A stretch of 64,000 nucleotides of DNA, taken from contig NZ_PJBS01000310.1 of NCBI RefSeq assembly GCF_002836055.1, positions 1 through 64,000 on the forward strand. Reading direction: 5' to 3'. Below are positions 9,205 through 18,541 of this stretch, piece after piece. The first letter of the stretch is position 1. Every line of letters begins with the position of its first letter. The notes beneath the pieces were generated by a model. It was not told the DNA's origin, made no database searches, and worked only from the letters and a program-made list of their open reading frames with translations. Source of the stretch: Psychroflexus sp. MES1-P1E (GTDB lineage: Bacteria; Bacteroidota; Bacteroidia; Flavobacteriales; Flavobacteriaceae). Both the position numbers and the translations under genes were made by a program.

Positions 9205-9855
9205 TTAAGCTTTTGGTCTCATAGCAGTTAACATTCCGCCGTAAACACCATTAAGAGAATTTAAATTAGCGGTTAAGGATTCCATTTGATCTTTAAGCTT
9301 TCCTGCATTGTTTGTTACCGCTTCGTTAACTTCAGCTTGACGCATAGCTGAATCCACTTGCACTTTGTATAAGTTATTTAATGACTCCATTTGTTGAGCA
9401 GCCATTGAAATTTGATCACCATATTTCTTTTGTGAGTTCATCGAATCTGTTGTTGGAGCAATGTTTTTCGCAGCACCCTCAAAGTTTTTAATACTTTCTC
9501 CAAGGCTCTCCATGAGTTTAGAATCTATCTTTGCTTCCTTGAGCATATCATCTAATTTTTGTGATAAAAGGCCACTTTCCTCTTTCAAGTCTTGCTTTAG
9601 ATTTTTAGATAAAGGGTTATTTCCAGTTAATTCTGGATAAACTTTTTCCCAATCTAGTTCTTTATCTACTGGCTCAAATGCCGATATTGTAAATATTACA
9701 GCCTCAGTAATAAGACCAATAGTCAACATTAAACCACCTGTTATAGGTCCAATAGAAATATGCTGAATTTTAAATAGTGCCCCGATAATTACAATAGCCG
9801 CTCCAAGGCCATACACCATACTCATTACTTTCTTTCTTTTGTTTGAGTTTGCCAT
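9205..9855 (-). CDS. gldL: type IX secretion motor subunit GldL
   Basis: The 216-residue protein has two TM helices (about 11-30 and 36-60) and a long cytoplasmic coiled-coil tail. Glu51 in the second helix matches the conserved membrane glutamate of GldL needed for proton-driven rotation. The length and the TM-hairpin-plus-tail architecture fit the family. It lies between gldK and gldM. Confidence 0.95.
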   Translation of the reverse strand: MANSNKRKKVMSMVYGLGAAIVIIGALFKIQHISIGPITGGLMLTIGLITEAVIFTISAFEPVDKELDWEKVYPELTGNNPLSKNLKQDLKEESGLLSQKLDDMLKEAKIDSKLMESLGESIKNFEGAAKNIAPTTDSMNSQKKYGDQISMAAQQMESLNNLYKVQVDSAMRQAEVNEAVTNNAGKLKDQMESLTANLNSLNGVYGGMLTAMRPKA

Positions 9856-9888
9856 GATAAAATATTTGATTGTTTAGTTTTCTTTTTT

Positions 9889-11244
9889 TTAATTTAAATA
9901 AAGTGAATTCCCTAAGAAATCTTGTACAGTTCTAAAACCAATATAACTTCTTGCCGAATCTGAATATTCATAATCTCTTGTACTGACTTGCAGATAATAG
10001 CTTACATCTTTCCAAGACCCTCCACGAACAACTTTACGCTTATTCTCAGAATTGTTTACATTAGGATTCATAGATGACATGTATTCATAAGAAGCTGGAT
10101 CGTAGGACGTATTAACCCACTCCGCGACATTTCCAGACATATTATATAAACCGTAGTCATTGGGTTGGTAAGCATCAGATTCTACTGTATATAAAGCCTC
10201 ATCAGCCGCATAATCACCTCTATAAGGCTTGAAGTTAGCCAAAAAACAAGCTCTATCGTCTTTAGCATAAGGCCCACCCCAAGGAAAAGTCCCACCTTCT
10301 ATACCACCTCTGGCAGCGTATTCCCATTCTGCCTCTGAAGGCAATCTAAAAAAATTAACGTTTGCTTCTTTTTTTTGTTTTCTAAAATCATTCAGATATT
10401 TGGTTCTCCAATTCGCAAAAGCCTTTGCTTGACCCCAAGTCACCCCAACAACTGGATAATTATCGTATGCTGTATGAGAAAAATAATCATTGTGCATAGG
10501 CTCGTTGTAGGAGTAATTAAAATCTTTAATCCAAACTGTTGTATCTGGATAAACCATCACTTCTTCTTCTGTAATAAAGTTGGTTCGCACCCCTTTAGCT
10601 CTTGCAGCGGCATCGAGATCTATAGTTTTATAACTATACTTAAATTTAGTAACATCAAGCATTCTTCGTCCATTATAAGACTGGTCGTTAGAGAGATAGA
10701 ACTCATCCATGACATAAACATAGTCTTCATCTGGATATTGGGCTGGATCCCAAATAATTTTTGTATTCCAATTCAAAGCTTGATCTAATGGATCATAATA
10801 TCTAGAAAATTCCTGAAATGGACTTAAATCATCATCTGAATTCGTGTTCTTAAAAGCGAAATTTTGGACAGAACGGTTATTATTTCCATCTCCATCTCCT
10901 GCCAATTCTGCTGCTTCAGCCAATTTCTGTCTAATTACAGAATCTCTGACATGAGAAACAAATTGCCTATACTCAGAATTTGTGATTTCAGTTTCATCCA
11001 TATAAAAAGAAGGAACTGTAACCGTTTTAGGTGGAGCATTTTGGACACTAGCCAAGTCATCGTCAGACTTACCCATAATAAAGGAACCTCCCTCGACTAA
11101 TACCATCCCAAAGGGCTTTTCTGGGTACCATCTCTTTCCTTCCACTCCTACAAGCTGACCTTTGTCGCTTTTTCCACAACTCAAGACCAATAGAGCTATA
11201 AATGTAAAGCAAAAGCCTTTAAAAAATGTATAATATAATTTCAT
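9889..11244 (-). CDS. gldK: type IX secretion lipoprotein GldK
   Basis: This 451-residue protein has a lipoprotein signal (LVLSC, Cys23) and a formylglycine-generating-enzyme/sulfatase-modifying-factor fold: MVLVEGGSFIMG, FYMDETEITNSEYRQF, LPSEAEWEYAARGG, NMSGNVAEWV, VVRGGSW and GFR near the end. GldK uses this fold structurally, forming outer-membrane-anchored rings with GldN. It is the first gene of the KLMN run; a candidate promoter lies at 11273-11300. Confidence 0.95.
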   Translation of the reverse strand: MKLYYTFFKGFCFTFIALLVLSCGKSDKGQLVGVEGKRWYPEKPFGMVLVEGGSFIMGKSDDDLASVQNAPPKTVTVPSFYMDETEITNSEYRQFVSHVRDSVIRQKLAEAAELAGDGDGNNNRSVQNFAFKNTNSDDDLSPFQEFSRYYDPLDQALNWNTKIIWDPAQYPDEDYVYVMDEFYLSNDQSYNGRRMLDVTKFKYSYKTIDLDAAARAKGVRTNFITEEEVMVYPDTTVWIKDFNYSYNEPMHNDYFSHTAYDNYPVVGVTWGQAKAFANWRTKYLNDFRKQKKEANVNFFRLPSEAEWEYAARGGIEGGTFPWGGPYAKDDRACFLANFKPYRGDYAADEALYTVESDAYQPNDYGLYNMSGNVAEWVNTSYDPASYEYMSSMNPNVNNSENKRKVVRGGSWKDVSYYLQVSTRDYEYSDSARSYIGFRTVQDFLGNSLYLN

Positions 11245-11272
11245 AACAAATGATTAAATTGAAGTCTGAGTA

Positions 11273-11300
11273 CAAATAAACAATTTTTTCTTAACAACAA
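11273..11300 (-). promoter_or_regulatory. candidate promoter of gldKLMN
   Basis: The minus strand reads TTG, 17 bases, then TTTATTTG, one mismatch from TAnnTTTG. This places the start of transcription roughly 20-25 bases before the gldK ATG. Based only on consensus and spacing. Confidence 0.45.
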
Positions 11301-11316
11301 TTAAAATAAATTCAAA

Positions 11317-12474
11317 CTAAATTGTGTTTTTATATTTCGCTTTGAGCCATCTATCTGGAATCACAGATCCTGTCGCATCAATATAATCTTGTTTATCACA
11401 AGCTAATAACGAAGGTTTATACACATTATTATTATTTTCATTTTGTATTTTAATCCACCAACGGTTTGAAATCTCACTCTTAAAAAAAACTAAAATTTCA
11501 TCTTCGATCGGAACACTATATTTTGTAAAATTCGGGCTCTTTTCAGTAATATGCTCATTTAACCTCAAACTAAAACCTTCTACAAAATACCATAATATCT
11601 GAGCTATTAAACTGATAAGTCCTTCAGATTTCTGCATCGACTGCAATTCATAAACACCAAAAGAACTCAATTTATCACTCATACCTGCATATCTAGACAG
11701 CTTACATAAATCAAATGTGCTGAATCCGTTAATATTTTTGTGATTCGGATCAGCAATTTCTGAAGACTTAACGCAATGCATGTCAATACTAAACAAGTCA
11801 GTGTCTCTTAAGATAGGCTCAGCCTTAGTGAAATCTGACTTCAGAGTTCCTAACCTTAGTGCATCAAAAAAAAGTTTTTCCATTAAATCAATCTCTTCTT
11901 GAGGAGATAAATACGTCTGATACCCAAGATTAGCAAAATTAAACAAGTTATAAGGCTCATCAATAATCATTTTACCCACATAAGATTGACCATCCATTGG
12001 TAACTCTGAATTACCAATATCAAACTTATGATCTGCTATTGCTAAATTGATCATATATTTAATTCCATCATAGGCTCTATATTGCGAAAACGTGAGGTCT
12101 TGACTCCCTCCTAAAATAATAGGCAAAATAGATTTCCTATAAAGACTAGACAGTATATTTTTAACTACATAAGCGGTGTCGGAAACCTCATCCCCCCTGT
12201 TGATATCTCCTAAATCAATAATATTCACTTGCCAATTACCTACATACATCGCATATAAGCTCGACCGTATTTCATCATAAAAAAAATCTGATTTTCTTGG
12301 ATAGACACTATTTCTTTCCTCTTTAATACACACTATAGCTAACTGAAATTTATTGAGCTGAATGTCCTCATCCACATCAAAAAAACTGACGTAATTTGAT
12401 AAGGTTTGGTTTGAAAAATTTTTAATTTTAGTTTGAAGCTCAGGATGAACAGGTTCTAAAAATTCAAATGCCAT
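11317..12474 (-). CDS. arginase/formimidoylglutamase-fold protein, metal ligands substituted
   Basis: This 385-residue cytoplasmic protein keeps the ureohydrolase scaffold but not the binuclear Mn site. Where the family has GGxH it reads GGSQ (Gln125); where it has D-A-H-x-D it reads D148-H-K-F-D152 (Lys at the His position); where it has S-x-D-x-D it reads S-I-D231-M-H233. Three of the usual metal ligands are therefore changed. It sits 72 bases upstream of gldK in the same direction, with the gldK promoter candidate between. It would usually be annotated formimidoylglutamase, but hydrolysis of formimidoyl-glutamate or arginine looks unlikely. A binding or structural role is my inference. Confidence 0.75.
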   Translation of the reverse strand: MAFEFLEPVHPELQTKIKNFSNQTLSNYVSFFDVDEDIQLNKFQLAIVCIKEERNSVYPRKSDFFYDEIRSSLYAMYVGNWQVNIIDLGDINRGDEVSDTAYVVKNILSSLYRKSILPIILGGSQDLTFSQYRAYDGIKYMINLAIADHKFDIGNSELPMDGQSYVGKMIIDEPYNLFNFANLGYQTYLSPQEEIDLMEKLFFDALRLGTLKSDFTKAEPILRDTDLFSIDMHCVKSSEIADPNHKNINGFSTFDLCKLSRYAGMSDKLSSFGVYELQSMQKSEGLISLIAQILWYFVEGFSLRLNEHITEKSPNFTKYSVPIEDEILVFFKSEISNRWWIKIQNENNNNVYKPSLLACDKQDYIDATGSVIPDRWLKAKYKNTI

Positions 12475-12483
12475 TGACTTGGG

Positions 12484-15087
12484 TTAAGATTTAGTTGTCT
12501 TTTTTGTACTTGTTTTCTTTTTGGCAGTCGTTTTTTTAGCTGGCTTTTTCTTCACAGCAGTTTTCTCAGTTGTTTTCTTCGCAGTTGTTTTCTTCGCAGC
12601 TGTCTTTTTTACAGCAGTTTTCTTAGACGTTTTTTTCTTAGTCTTTGTGTTTTTAGCCAAGATAGCTTCTGCCTCATCCAACGCCATTCCTTCTGCTTCC
12701 GTAGTTTTAGGCAATTCTACTTTTGTATTTCCTTTAGAAAGTTTAAAACGTCCCCACCTTGCCTTTTCCAGTTTTATACCTTGTTCTTCCCAATGATGGA
12801 TTAATTTATCTTTTTCTTTCTGAATTTTATCTTCGATCAATTCAACGATATCCTCTTCAGAAAGATTATCAAAATCATATTTTTTATTCACATTGATGAA
12901 CATGCCGTCCCATTTCAAGTATGGACCAAAACGACCTACTCCTTTCTGGACTCCTTTTTCATTATGATAACATATGGGTTCTTCTGCTTTTTCTTTTGCC
13001 TTTATAAGCTCAATAGCGCGATCGTAAGTGACGTCCAAAGGATCATCATCTTTTTCTAAAGAGACAAATTTTTTGCCAAACCGAACGTAAGGACCAAAAC
13101 GGCCAATATTGGTCTCCACCTCTTCTTCCTTGTATTCTCCCAGTTGTTTAGGAAGTTTAAATAAGTCCATGGCTTCTTCATAAGTCACAGAAGATAAGGT
13201 TTGACTAGGTTTTAGGCTTGCAAACCTAGGCTTTTCATCGTCTTCCACAGAACCAATTTGAACCATAGGACCAAATTTTCCCAGACGTGCACTCACAGGT
13301 TTGCCTGATACAGGGTCTTCTCCTAAGACTCGCTCGCCTACTTCTCGTTCTGCGTTGGCAGCAACGTCTATGACCTTAGGATGGAAATGTACATAAAAGT
13401 CACTCATCACTCTGGTCCACTTGGCGTTACCCTCAGCAACCTCGTCGAAGTCTTGTTCGAGTTTAGCCGTAAAATTATAATCTAAAATAGCTTCAAAATG
13501 TTTCACCAGAAAGTCATTAACCACCATACCAACATCTGTTGGCACAAGTTTGCCTTTATCGCTTCCTACTTTTTCAGATAATGTTTTACTTTTTATAGCG
13601 GTATCTTTTAAAGTATATTGAACATACTCTCTATCGCTACCGTCAATACTTCCTTTTTCGACATATTTCCTGTTTTGAATTGTCGAAATCGTGGGAGCAT
13701 AAGTCGATGGGCGCCCAATCCCTAATTCTTCTAATTTTTTCACTAGAGACGCTTCTGTATATCTAGACGGCGACCTTGTATAGCGCTCTGTCGCTTGAAT
13801 ATAAGAATTCTGTAATTTCTCTCCTACAGACATGGCTGGAAGCAATCCACTTTGCTCTTCGTCTTCTTCATCCTGACCTTCTAGATAAACTTTTAAAAAT
13901 CCATCAAACTTAATAACTTCACCATTCGCTGTAAAGTGACGATCGTCTTTATCTGATGATATCTTCACGTTGGTTCTTTCAAGTTCAGCATCGCTCATCT
14001 GCGAAGCAATACCTCGTTTCCAAATCAGCTCATATAAACGCTGTTGGTCCCGTTCTGCATCGATTTGATGTTCAGCAAAGTTTGTTGGTCTTATAGCTTC
14101 ATGGGCTTCTTGTGCTCCTTTAGACTTTCCTTTATAATTTCTAGCTTTGTGGTATTTATCACCATAAGCACTTTTAATCTCATCTTCAGCACCTTCTTTA
14201 GCTTGAGAAGATAAGTTTACACTATCGGTTCTCATGTAGGTGATATGTCCAGCTTCATACAGTCGCTGAGCCATATTCATGGTTTTACTAACAGAAAAAT
14301 ATAGCTTCCGAGCAGCTTCTTGTTGTAATGTAGAGGTCGTAAATGGTGGTGCTGGAGACTTTTTTGCAGGTTTTTTGGTTAAATCATCTACATTGAAATT
14401 GGCCTGTTTCTGGATTTCTAAAAAATCTTCTACTTCTATTTGAGACTCAAGGTTCTTAGGTAGTTTTGCTTTAAAGCTTGCGCCATTTGTAGTTTGGAAT
14501 TGAGCATCAACTCTATAAAATACGGTAGGATCGAAGTTTAATACCTCTCTTTCTCGCTCTACTATTAATCTAACGGATACCGATTGAACTCTACCGGCAG
14601 AGAGGCCCCCTTTCACTTTTCTCCATAAGATTGGAGATAATTCGTACCCTACTAGACGATCTAAAATTCGTCTCGCTTTTTGAGCATTAACTAAATTATA
14701 ATTAATTTCTCTCGGATTCTTTATCGCCTTCTGTATAGCTGATTTGGTAATTTCAGAAAAAACAATTCGCTTGGTTTTTTTTTCTTCTAGCTTCAGTTCA
14801 TCCGCTAGATGCCAAGCTATGGCCTCTCCTTCTCTATCTTCATCACTCGCCAACCAAACAATTTCGGATTCTTTTGCTAGTTTGGCGAGCTTTCTAACAA
14901 CATCTTTCTTATCAGCGTTAACTATATATGTAGGCTTGAAGTCGTTGTCTACATCCACCCCCAGTTCTTTAGACGGTAAATCCGCAATATGACCAAAGCT
15001 TGAGGCCACTTTATAATCTTTACCTAAAAATTTTTCTATTGTCTTAGCTTTGGCAGGAGACTCAACTATTACTAGATTTTTTGCCAT
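12484..15087 (-). CDS. topA: DNA topoisomerase I
   Basis: Type IA topoisomerase of 867 residues relaxing negative supercoils. The TOPRIM motif DEDREGE is at about 82-88 and the catalytic tyrosine is in the TYMRTDS motif (Tyr284). C-terminal topoisomerase repeats (GRFGPYVRFG, GRFGPYLKWDG) replace zinc fingers. The last ~50 residues are almost only Lys, Thr, Ala and Ser, like a histone H1 tail. An upstream in-frame extension to 15165 exists, but MAKNLVIVESPAKAKTIEKF at 15087 is the family N-terminus, and a -7 promoter match at 15107-15114 lies inside the extension. Confidence 0.95.
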   Translation of the reverse strand: MAKNLVIVESPAKAKTIEKFLGKDYKVASSFGHIADLPSKELGVDVDNDFKPTYIVNADKKDVVRKLAKLAKESEIVWLASDEDREGEAIAWHLADELKLEEKKTKRIVFSEITKSAIQKAIKNPREINYNLVNAQKARRILDRLVGYELSPILWRKVKGGLSAGRVQSVSVRLIVEREREVLNFDPTVFYRVDAQFQTTNGASFKAKLPKNLESQIEVEDFLEIQKQANFNVDDLTKKPAKKSPAPPFTTSTLQQEAARKLYFSVSKTMNMAQRLYEAGHITYMRTDSVNLSSQAKEGAEDEIKSAYGDKYHKARNYKGKSKGAQEAHEAIRPTNFAEHQIDAERDQQRLYELIWKRGIASQMSDAELERTNVKISSDKDDRHFTANGEVIKFDGFLKVYLEGQDEEDEEQSGLLPAMSVGEKLQNSYIQATERYTRSPSRYTEASLVKKLEELGIGRPSTYAPTISTIQNRKYVEKGSIDGSDREYVQYTLKDTAIKSKTLSEKVGSDKGKLVPTDVGMVVNDFLVKHFEAILDYNFTAKLEQDFDEVAEGNAKWTRVMSDFYVHFHPKVIDVAANAEREVGERVLGEDPVSGKPVSARLGKFGPMVQIGSVEDDEKPRFASLKPSQTLSSVTYEEAMDLFKLPKQLGEYKEEEVETNIGRFGPYVRFGKKFVSLEKDDDPLDVTYDRAIELIKAKEKAEEPICYHNEKGVQKGVGRFGPYLKWDGMFINVNKKYDFDNLSEEDIVELIEDKIQKEKDKLIHHWEEQGIKLEKARWGRFKLSKGNTKVELPKTTEAEGMALDEAEAILAKNTKTKKKTSKKTAVKKTAAKKTTAKKTTEKTAVKKKPAKKTTAKKKTSTKKTTKS

Positions 15088-15106
15088 TGTTGATTTATTT
15101 ATGATA

Positions 15107-15114
15107 CAAAAGTA
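15107..15114 (-). promoter_or_regulatory. candidate -7 element for topA
   Basis: The minus strand reads TACTTTTG, matching TAnnTTTG exactly, 20 bases before the chosen topA ATG. No TTG is found at the expected -33 distance. Confidence 0.4.
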
Positions 15115-15246
15115 TACGAATTTTTGGATTTTAATTTTAGAAAACGCTATAAAGTAACTTTTCAAATCGATTTCAACCTCCTATACTAAAGCAAATTTTG
15201 CTTAAGGAACTAGATTTATAACTCATAAAATTGATAAAATGACAGT

Positions 15247-15276
15247 TTGTCAGTAATTTCATAACTTGTATCTTTG
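15247..15276 (+). promoter_or_regulatory. promoter of the miaB-secG operon
   Basis: TTG (15247-15249), 19 bases, then TATCTTTG (15269-15276) match both elements and spacing of the Bacteroidetes housekeeping promoter. Transcription should begin near 15283, leaving about 15 bases before the ATG at 15298. Confidence 0.7.
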
Positions 15277-15297
15277 CTTAAAATATTACAACATCAT

Positions 15298-16755
15298 ATG
15301 GAGAAGATTATTGATGAGACTCTACAGGGGCAAACCTTAGTTAAAGAAAAGAAGGAAAATAACACTAAGAAACTTTACATTGAAAGTTACGGCTGCGCTA
15401 TGAATTTTAGCGATAGTGAAATCGTAGCATCTATATTGAATAAAGAAGGATACAATACTACCAACGAACTTTCTGAAGCTGACCTTGTTTTGGTTAACAC
15501 CTGTTCTATACGAGATAAAGCAGAGCAAACGGTAAGAAAACGTTTAGAAAAATATAACGCGGTCAAGAAAATCAATCCTTCTATGAAGGTAGGCGTTTTG
15601 GGCTGTATGGCAGAACGCTTAAAAAGTAAATTTCTTGAAGAAGAGAAAATTGTAGACCTGGTTGTAGGACCAGATGCCTACAAGGATTTACCAAACTTAC
15701 TGGAGGAGGTTGAAAGTGGTAGAGATGCCATAAACGTGATTTTATCCAAAGAAGAAACTTATGGTGATATTTCACCGGTACGTTTGCAAAGCAATGGCGT
15801 GTCCGCTTTTGTGTCGATTACAAGAGGCTGTGATAATATGTGTACTTTTTGCATAGTACCATTTACTCGCGGGAGAGAACGAAGCCGTGATCCTTTAAGC
15901 ATTGTTGATGAAGTAAATGATTTGTGGAGCAAAGGCTTTAAGGAAATCACTTTACTAGGCCAGAATGTAGATAGCTATTTATGGTATGGTGGCGGTTTGA
16001 AAAAAGATTTCAAAAGCGCAACGGAAATGCAAAAAGCTACAGCAATCGGGTTTTCATACTTACTTGACATTGTAGCAAAAGCTCAGCCAGGAATGCGCAT
16101 TCGCTTTTCTACTTCAAATCCACAGGATATGACGATAGATGTGATTGAAGTCATGGCAAAACACAACAATATTTGCGATTATATACATCTTCCCGTACAA
16201 AGTGGTAGCGATAGGATTTTAAAGAAAATGAATAGGCTACACACCCGCGAAGAGTACTTTAGGTTGATAGATAATATTAGAAAAATCATACCTGGCTGCG
16301 GTATATCTCAAGATATGATCATTGGATTCCCTTCGGAAACAGAAGAAGATCACCAAGACACCCTATCCTTAATGGAAAATGTAAAATATAATTTTGGGTA
16401 TATGTTTGCTTACTCTGAACGTCCAGGAACTCTTGGCGCCAAGAAATTTGAAGATGATATTCCAGAGGCTACCAAGAAAAAAAGGCTTCAGGAAATCATA
16501 GACGTTCAGCAAAAACATTCGCGTTTTAGAACGGAACAGCATCTCGGCAAAATTGAAGAGGTCTTAGTTGAAAAAGAATCTAAAAAATCCGACTCACAAT
16601 GGAGCGGACGAAACACTCAAAACACAACCGTCGTCTTTCCTAAAAAAGACTACAAATTAGGAGATTATGTTTTAGTAAAAATGAAAAAGTGCACAAGTGC
16701 CACTTTAATTGGCGAACCTGTTGGTTATGGTCCTATGCAAGCTCTTTCATCTTAA
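15298..16755 (+). CDS. miaB: tRNA-2-methylthio-N6-dimethylallyladenosine synthase MiaB
   Basis: A 485-residue radical-SAM methylthiotransferase that adds a methylthio group to i6A37 of tRNAs reading UNN codons. The N-terminal UPF0004 domain has three cluster cysteines (about 33, 69, 103); the radical SAM CxxxCxxC is RGCDNMCTFC (178, 182, 185); a C-terminal TRAM domain follows. A TTG start at 15274 is possible on frame alone but lies within the -7 promoter element, so ATG 15298 is preferred. First gene of a five-gene operon. Confidence 0.95.
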   Translation: MEKIIDETLQGQTLVKEKKENNTKKLYIESYGCAMNFSDSEIVASILNKEGYNTTNELSEADLVLVNTCSIRDKAEQTVRKRLEKYNAVKKINPSMKVGVLGCMAERLKSKFLEEEKIVDLVVGPDAYKDLPNLLEEVESGRDAINVILSKEETYGDISPVRLQSNGVSAFVSITRGCDNMCTFCIVPFTRGRERSRDPLSIVDEVNDLWSKGFKEITLLGQNVDSYLWYGGGLKKDFKSATEMQKATAIGFSYLLDIVAKAQPGMRIRFSTSNPQDMTIDVIEVMAKHNNICDYIHLPVQSGSDRILKKMNRLHTREEYFRLIDNIRKIIPGCGISQDMIIGFPSETEEDHQDTLSLMENVKYNFGYMFAYSERPGTLGAKKFEDDIPEATKKKRLQEIIDVQQKHSRFRTEQHLGKIEEVLVEKESKKSDSQWSGRNTQNTTVVFPKKDYKLGDYVLVKMKKCTSATLIGEPVGYGPMQALSS

Positions 16756-16769
16756 AATAAATTTAAAAT

Positions 16770-18041
16770 ATGGAATCTCCACAAGCTGTAAAGCAGCGAT
16801 TTGAAATTATAGGGAACGATCCCAACCTCAATAGAGCTATAGAAAAATCTATACGCGTGGCACCTACAGATATTTCTGTATTGGTCACAGGAGAAAGCGG
16901 AGTTGGTAAAGAAAGTCTACCCAAAATTATACATTCCCTTTCTCACAGAAAACACGCTAAATATATCGCTGTAAACTGCGGTGCTATCCCAGAAGGCACT
17001 ATTGATAGTGAATTATTTGGACATGAAAAGGGTGCTTTTACTGGAGCGACTCAATCCAGAGATGGCTATTTTAAGGAAGCCGACGGAGGAACTATTTTTC
17101 TAGATGAAGTAGGAGAATTACCCCTCACCACTCAGGTAAGGCTGTTGAGAGTTCTAGAGACTGGAGAATTTATAAAGGTAGGATCCTCTAAAGTTCAAAA
17201 ATCTGATATTAGAATCGTTGCGGCAACCAACGTTAATATGATTGAAGCCATAAAGGAAAATAAGTTTAGAGAAGATTTATACTACAGACTTAATACTGTT
17301 GAAATTCAACTTTCCCCCTTAAGAAAACGCCGATCGGATATTCACTTATTATTTAGAAAGTTCGCTTCAGATTTTGCGATTAAATATAAAATGCCAACGA
17401 TACGTTTAACAGACCAAGCAATTAAAGCTCTAGAAAACTGCAGCTGGCCAGGTAATATCAGACAGCTCAAAAATGTTGCTGAACAAATATCAGTATTAGA
17501 GACTAGTCGAGAAGTAGATGAAGCCATACTAACGCATTATTTACCAAGTAACAGTTCCAATCTACCCTCTGTAATTTCAGAATCAAAAAGCAACAAAAGC
17601 GATTTTAGCAACGAAAGAGAAATTCTTTACAAGGTTCTTTTTGATATGAAAAACGACCTTCATGATCTTAAGAAATTGACTCTAGAGTTCATGGAAAAAG
17701 AAAATGATGAAGCCTTTAAAGAAGAAAACAGAAGCTTAATCAGGAAAGTATACGGCGACTCCGACACAAAAGAATTCTCTGAAGAATCTCATCAAGAGCA
17801 GCTAGAAATTTTGCAAATCCCTGAAAAAAAGAAAACAAAGCCGATTGAGCAACACATAGAAAATCCTTACGATTATGCTGAGGATATCGAAGAAGAGGAG
17901 ACCTTGTCGCTTCAAGATAAAGAAGTGGAACTCATTAAAAAATCTTTGAATAGACACCAAGGAAAACGAAAGCCTGCAGCAGATGAATTGGGAATTAGCG
18001 AAAGAACACTATATAGAAAAATAAAGCAATACGATTTATAA
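16770..18041 (+). CDS. sigma-54-interacting transcriptional activator (NtrC family, no receiver domain)
   Basis: The 423-residue protein opens with an AAA+ domain: Walker A GESGVGKE (41-48), the sigma-54 contact loop GAFTGA (88-93), and Walker B GGTIFLDEVGELP. A linker rich in charged residues (about 270-385) follows, then a Fis-type helix-turn-helix (AADELGISERTLYRKIKQY). There is no phospho-acceptor domain, so control must come through another input. It sits between miaB and lptE, an order common in Bacteroidota. Its TAA overlaps the lptE ATG (TAATG). Targets are unknown from sequence. Confidence 0.9.
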   Translation: MESPQAVKQRFEIIGNDPNLNRAIEKSIRVAPTDISVLVTGESGVGKESLPKIIHSLSHRKHAKYIAVNCGAIPEGTIDSELFGHEKGAFTGATQSRDGYFKEADGGTIFLDEVGELPLTTQVRLLRVLETGEFIKVGSSKVQKSDIRIVAATNVNMIEAIKENKFREDLYYRLNTVEIQLSPLRKRRSDIHLLFRKFASDFAIKYKMPTIRLTDQAIKALENCSWPGNIRQLKNVAEQISVLETSREVDEAILTHYLPSNSSNLPSVISESKSNKSDFSNEREILYKVLFDMKNDLHDLKKLTLEFMEKENDEAFKEENRSLIRKVYGDSDTKEFSEESHQEQLEILQIPEKKKTKPIEQHIENPYDYAEDIEEEETLSLQDKEVELIKKSLNRHQGKRKPAADELGISERTLYRKIKQYDL

Positions 18042-18541
18042 TGAAAATGAAAATAATTGGAATTTTAGTGCTGATTTTGAGTCTACAGTCGTGTGGTTAT
18101 TATTCTTTTACTGGAGCCGACACAGGAAATGCAGAAACCTTCCAAGTAAATTTCTTCCAAAATAATGCCCAACTCATTGAACCAGGTATTGATAGAGATT
18201 TTACGTTGCAACTTCAAGATTTAATACAAAACCAAACCAAATTAAGCCTTACAAACTCCAACGCAGATCTTGTTTATGAGGGAGAAATCACTCGGTACTA
18301 CGTGGCGCCAATGACTGCCACAGCCGATAGCCAAGCGGCTCAGAATCGACTAACGATAGCTATAAATGTTCGATTTTATAACGCTTTAGATCCAGAAAAA
18401 GATTTTGAAGAAACTTTTTCGTTTTATTTTGATTTTCCGGCAAATGAACAATTGAGTGGCGCTACAAAAGATGTAGCTATTGGAGAAGTGTACCTAAGGA
18501 TTACTCAAGATGTATTTAATGCCTCCTTAACAAATTGGTAA
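18041..18541 (+). CDS. lptE: LptE-like lipopolysaccharide assembly lipoprotein
   Basis: A 166-residue lipoprotein (LQSC, Cys18, followed by the family GYYSFTGA segment) of the LptE family. LptE plugs the LptD barrel and helps place LPS in the outer leaflet. It contains the family pattern of an early strand, TKLSLTNSNADLVYEGEI, and a final helix. It overlaps the activator gene upstream and the next gene downstream by one base each, so it is tightly operonic. Confidence 0.9.
   Translation: MKMKIIGILVLILSLQSCGYYSFTGADTGNAETFQVNFFQNNAQLIEPGIDRDFTLQLQDLIQNQTKLSLTNSNADLVYEGEITRYYVAPMTATADSQAAQNRLTIAINVRFYNALDPEKDFEETFSFYFDFPANEQLSGATKDVAIGEVYLRITQDVFNASLTNW

Noticed and set aside
12521-12796. A 91-codon plus-strand ORF opposite the topA tail
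   Set aside because: It is the complement of the Lys/Ala-rich repeat region, which gives artificial Phe/Val-rich translation.
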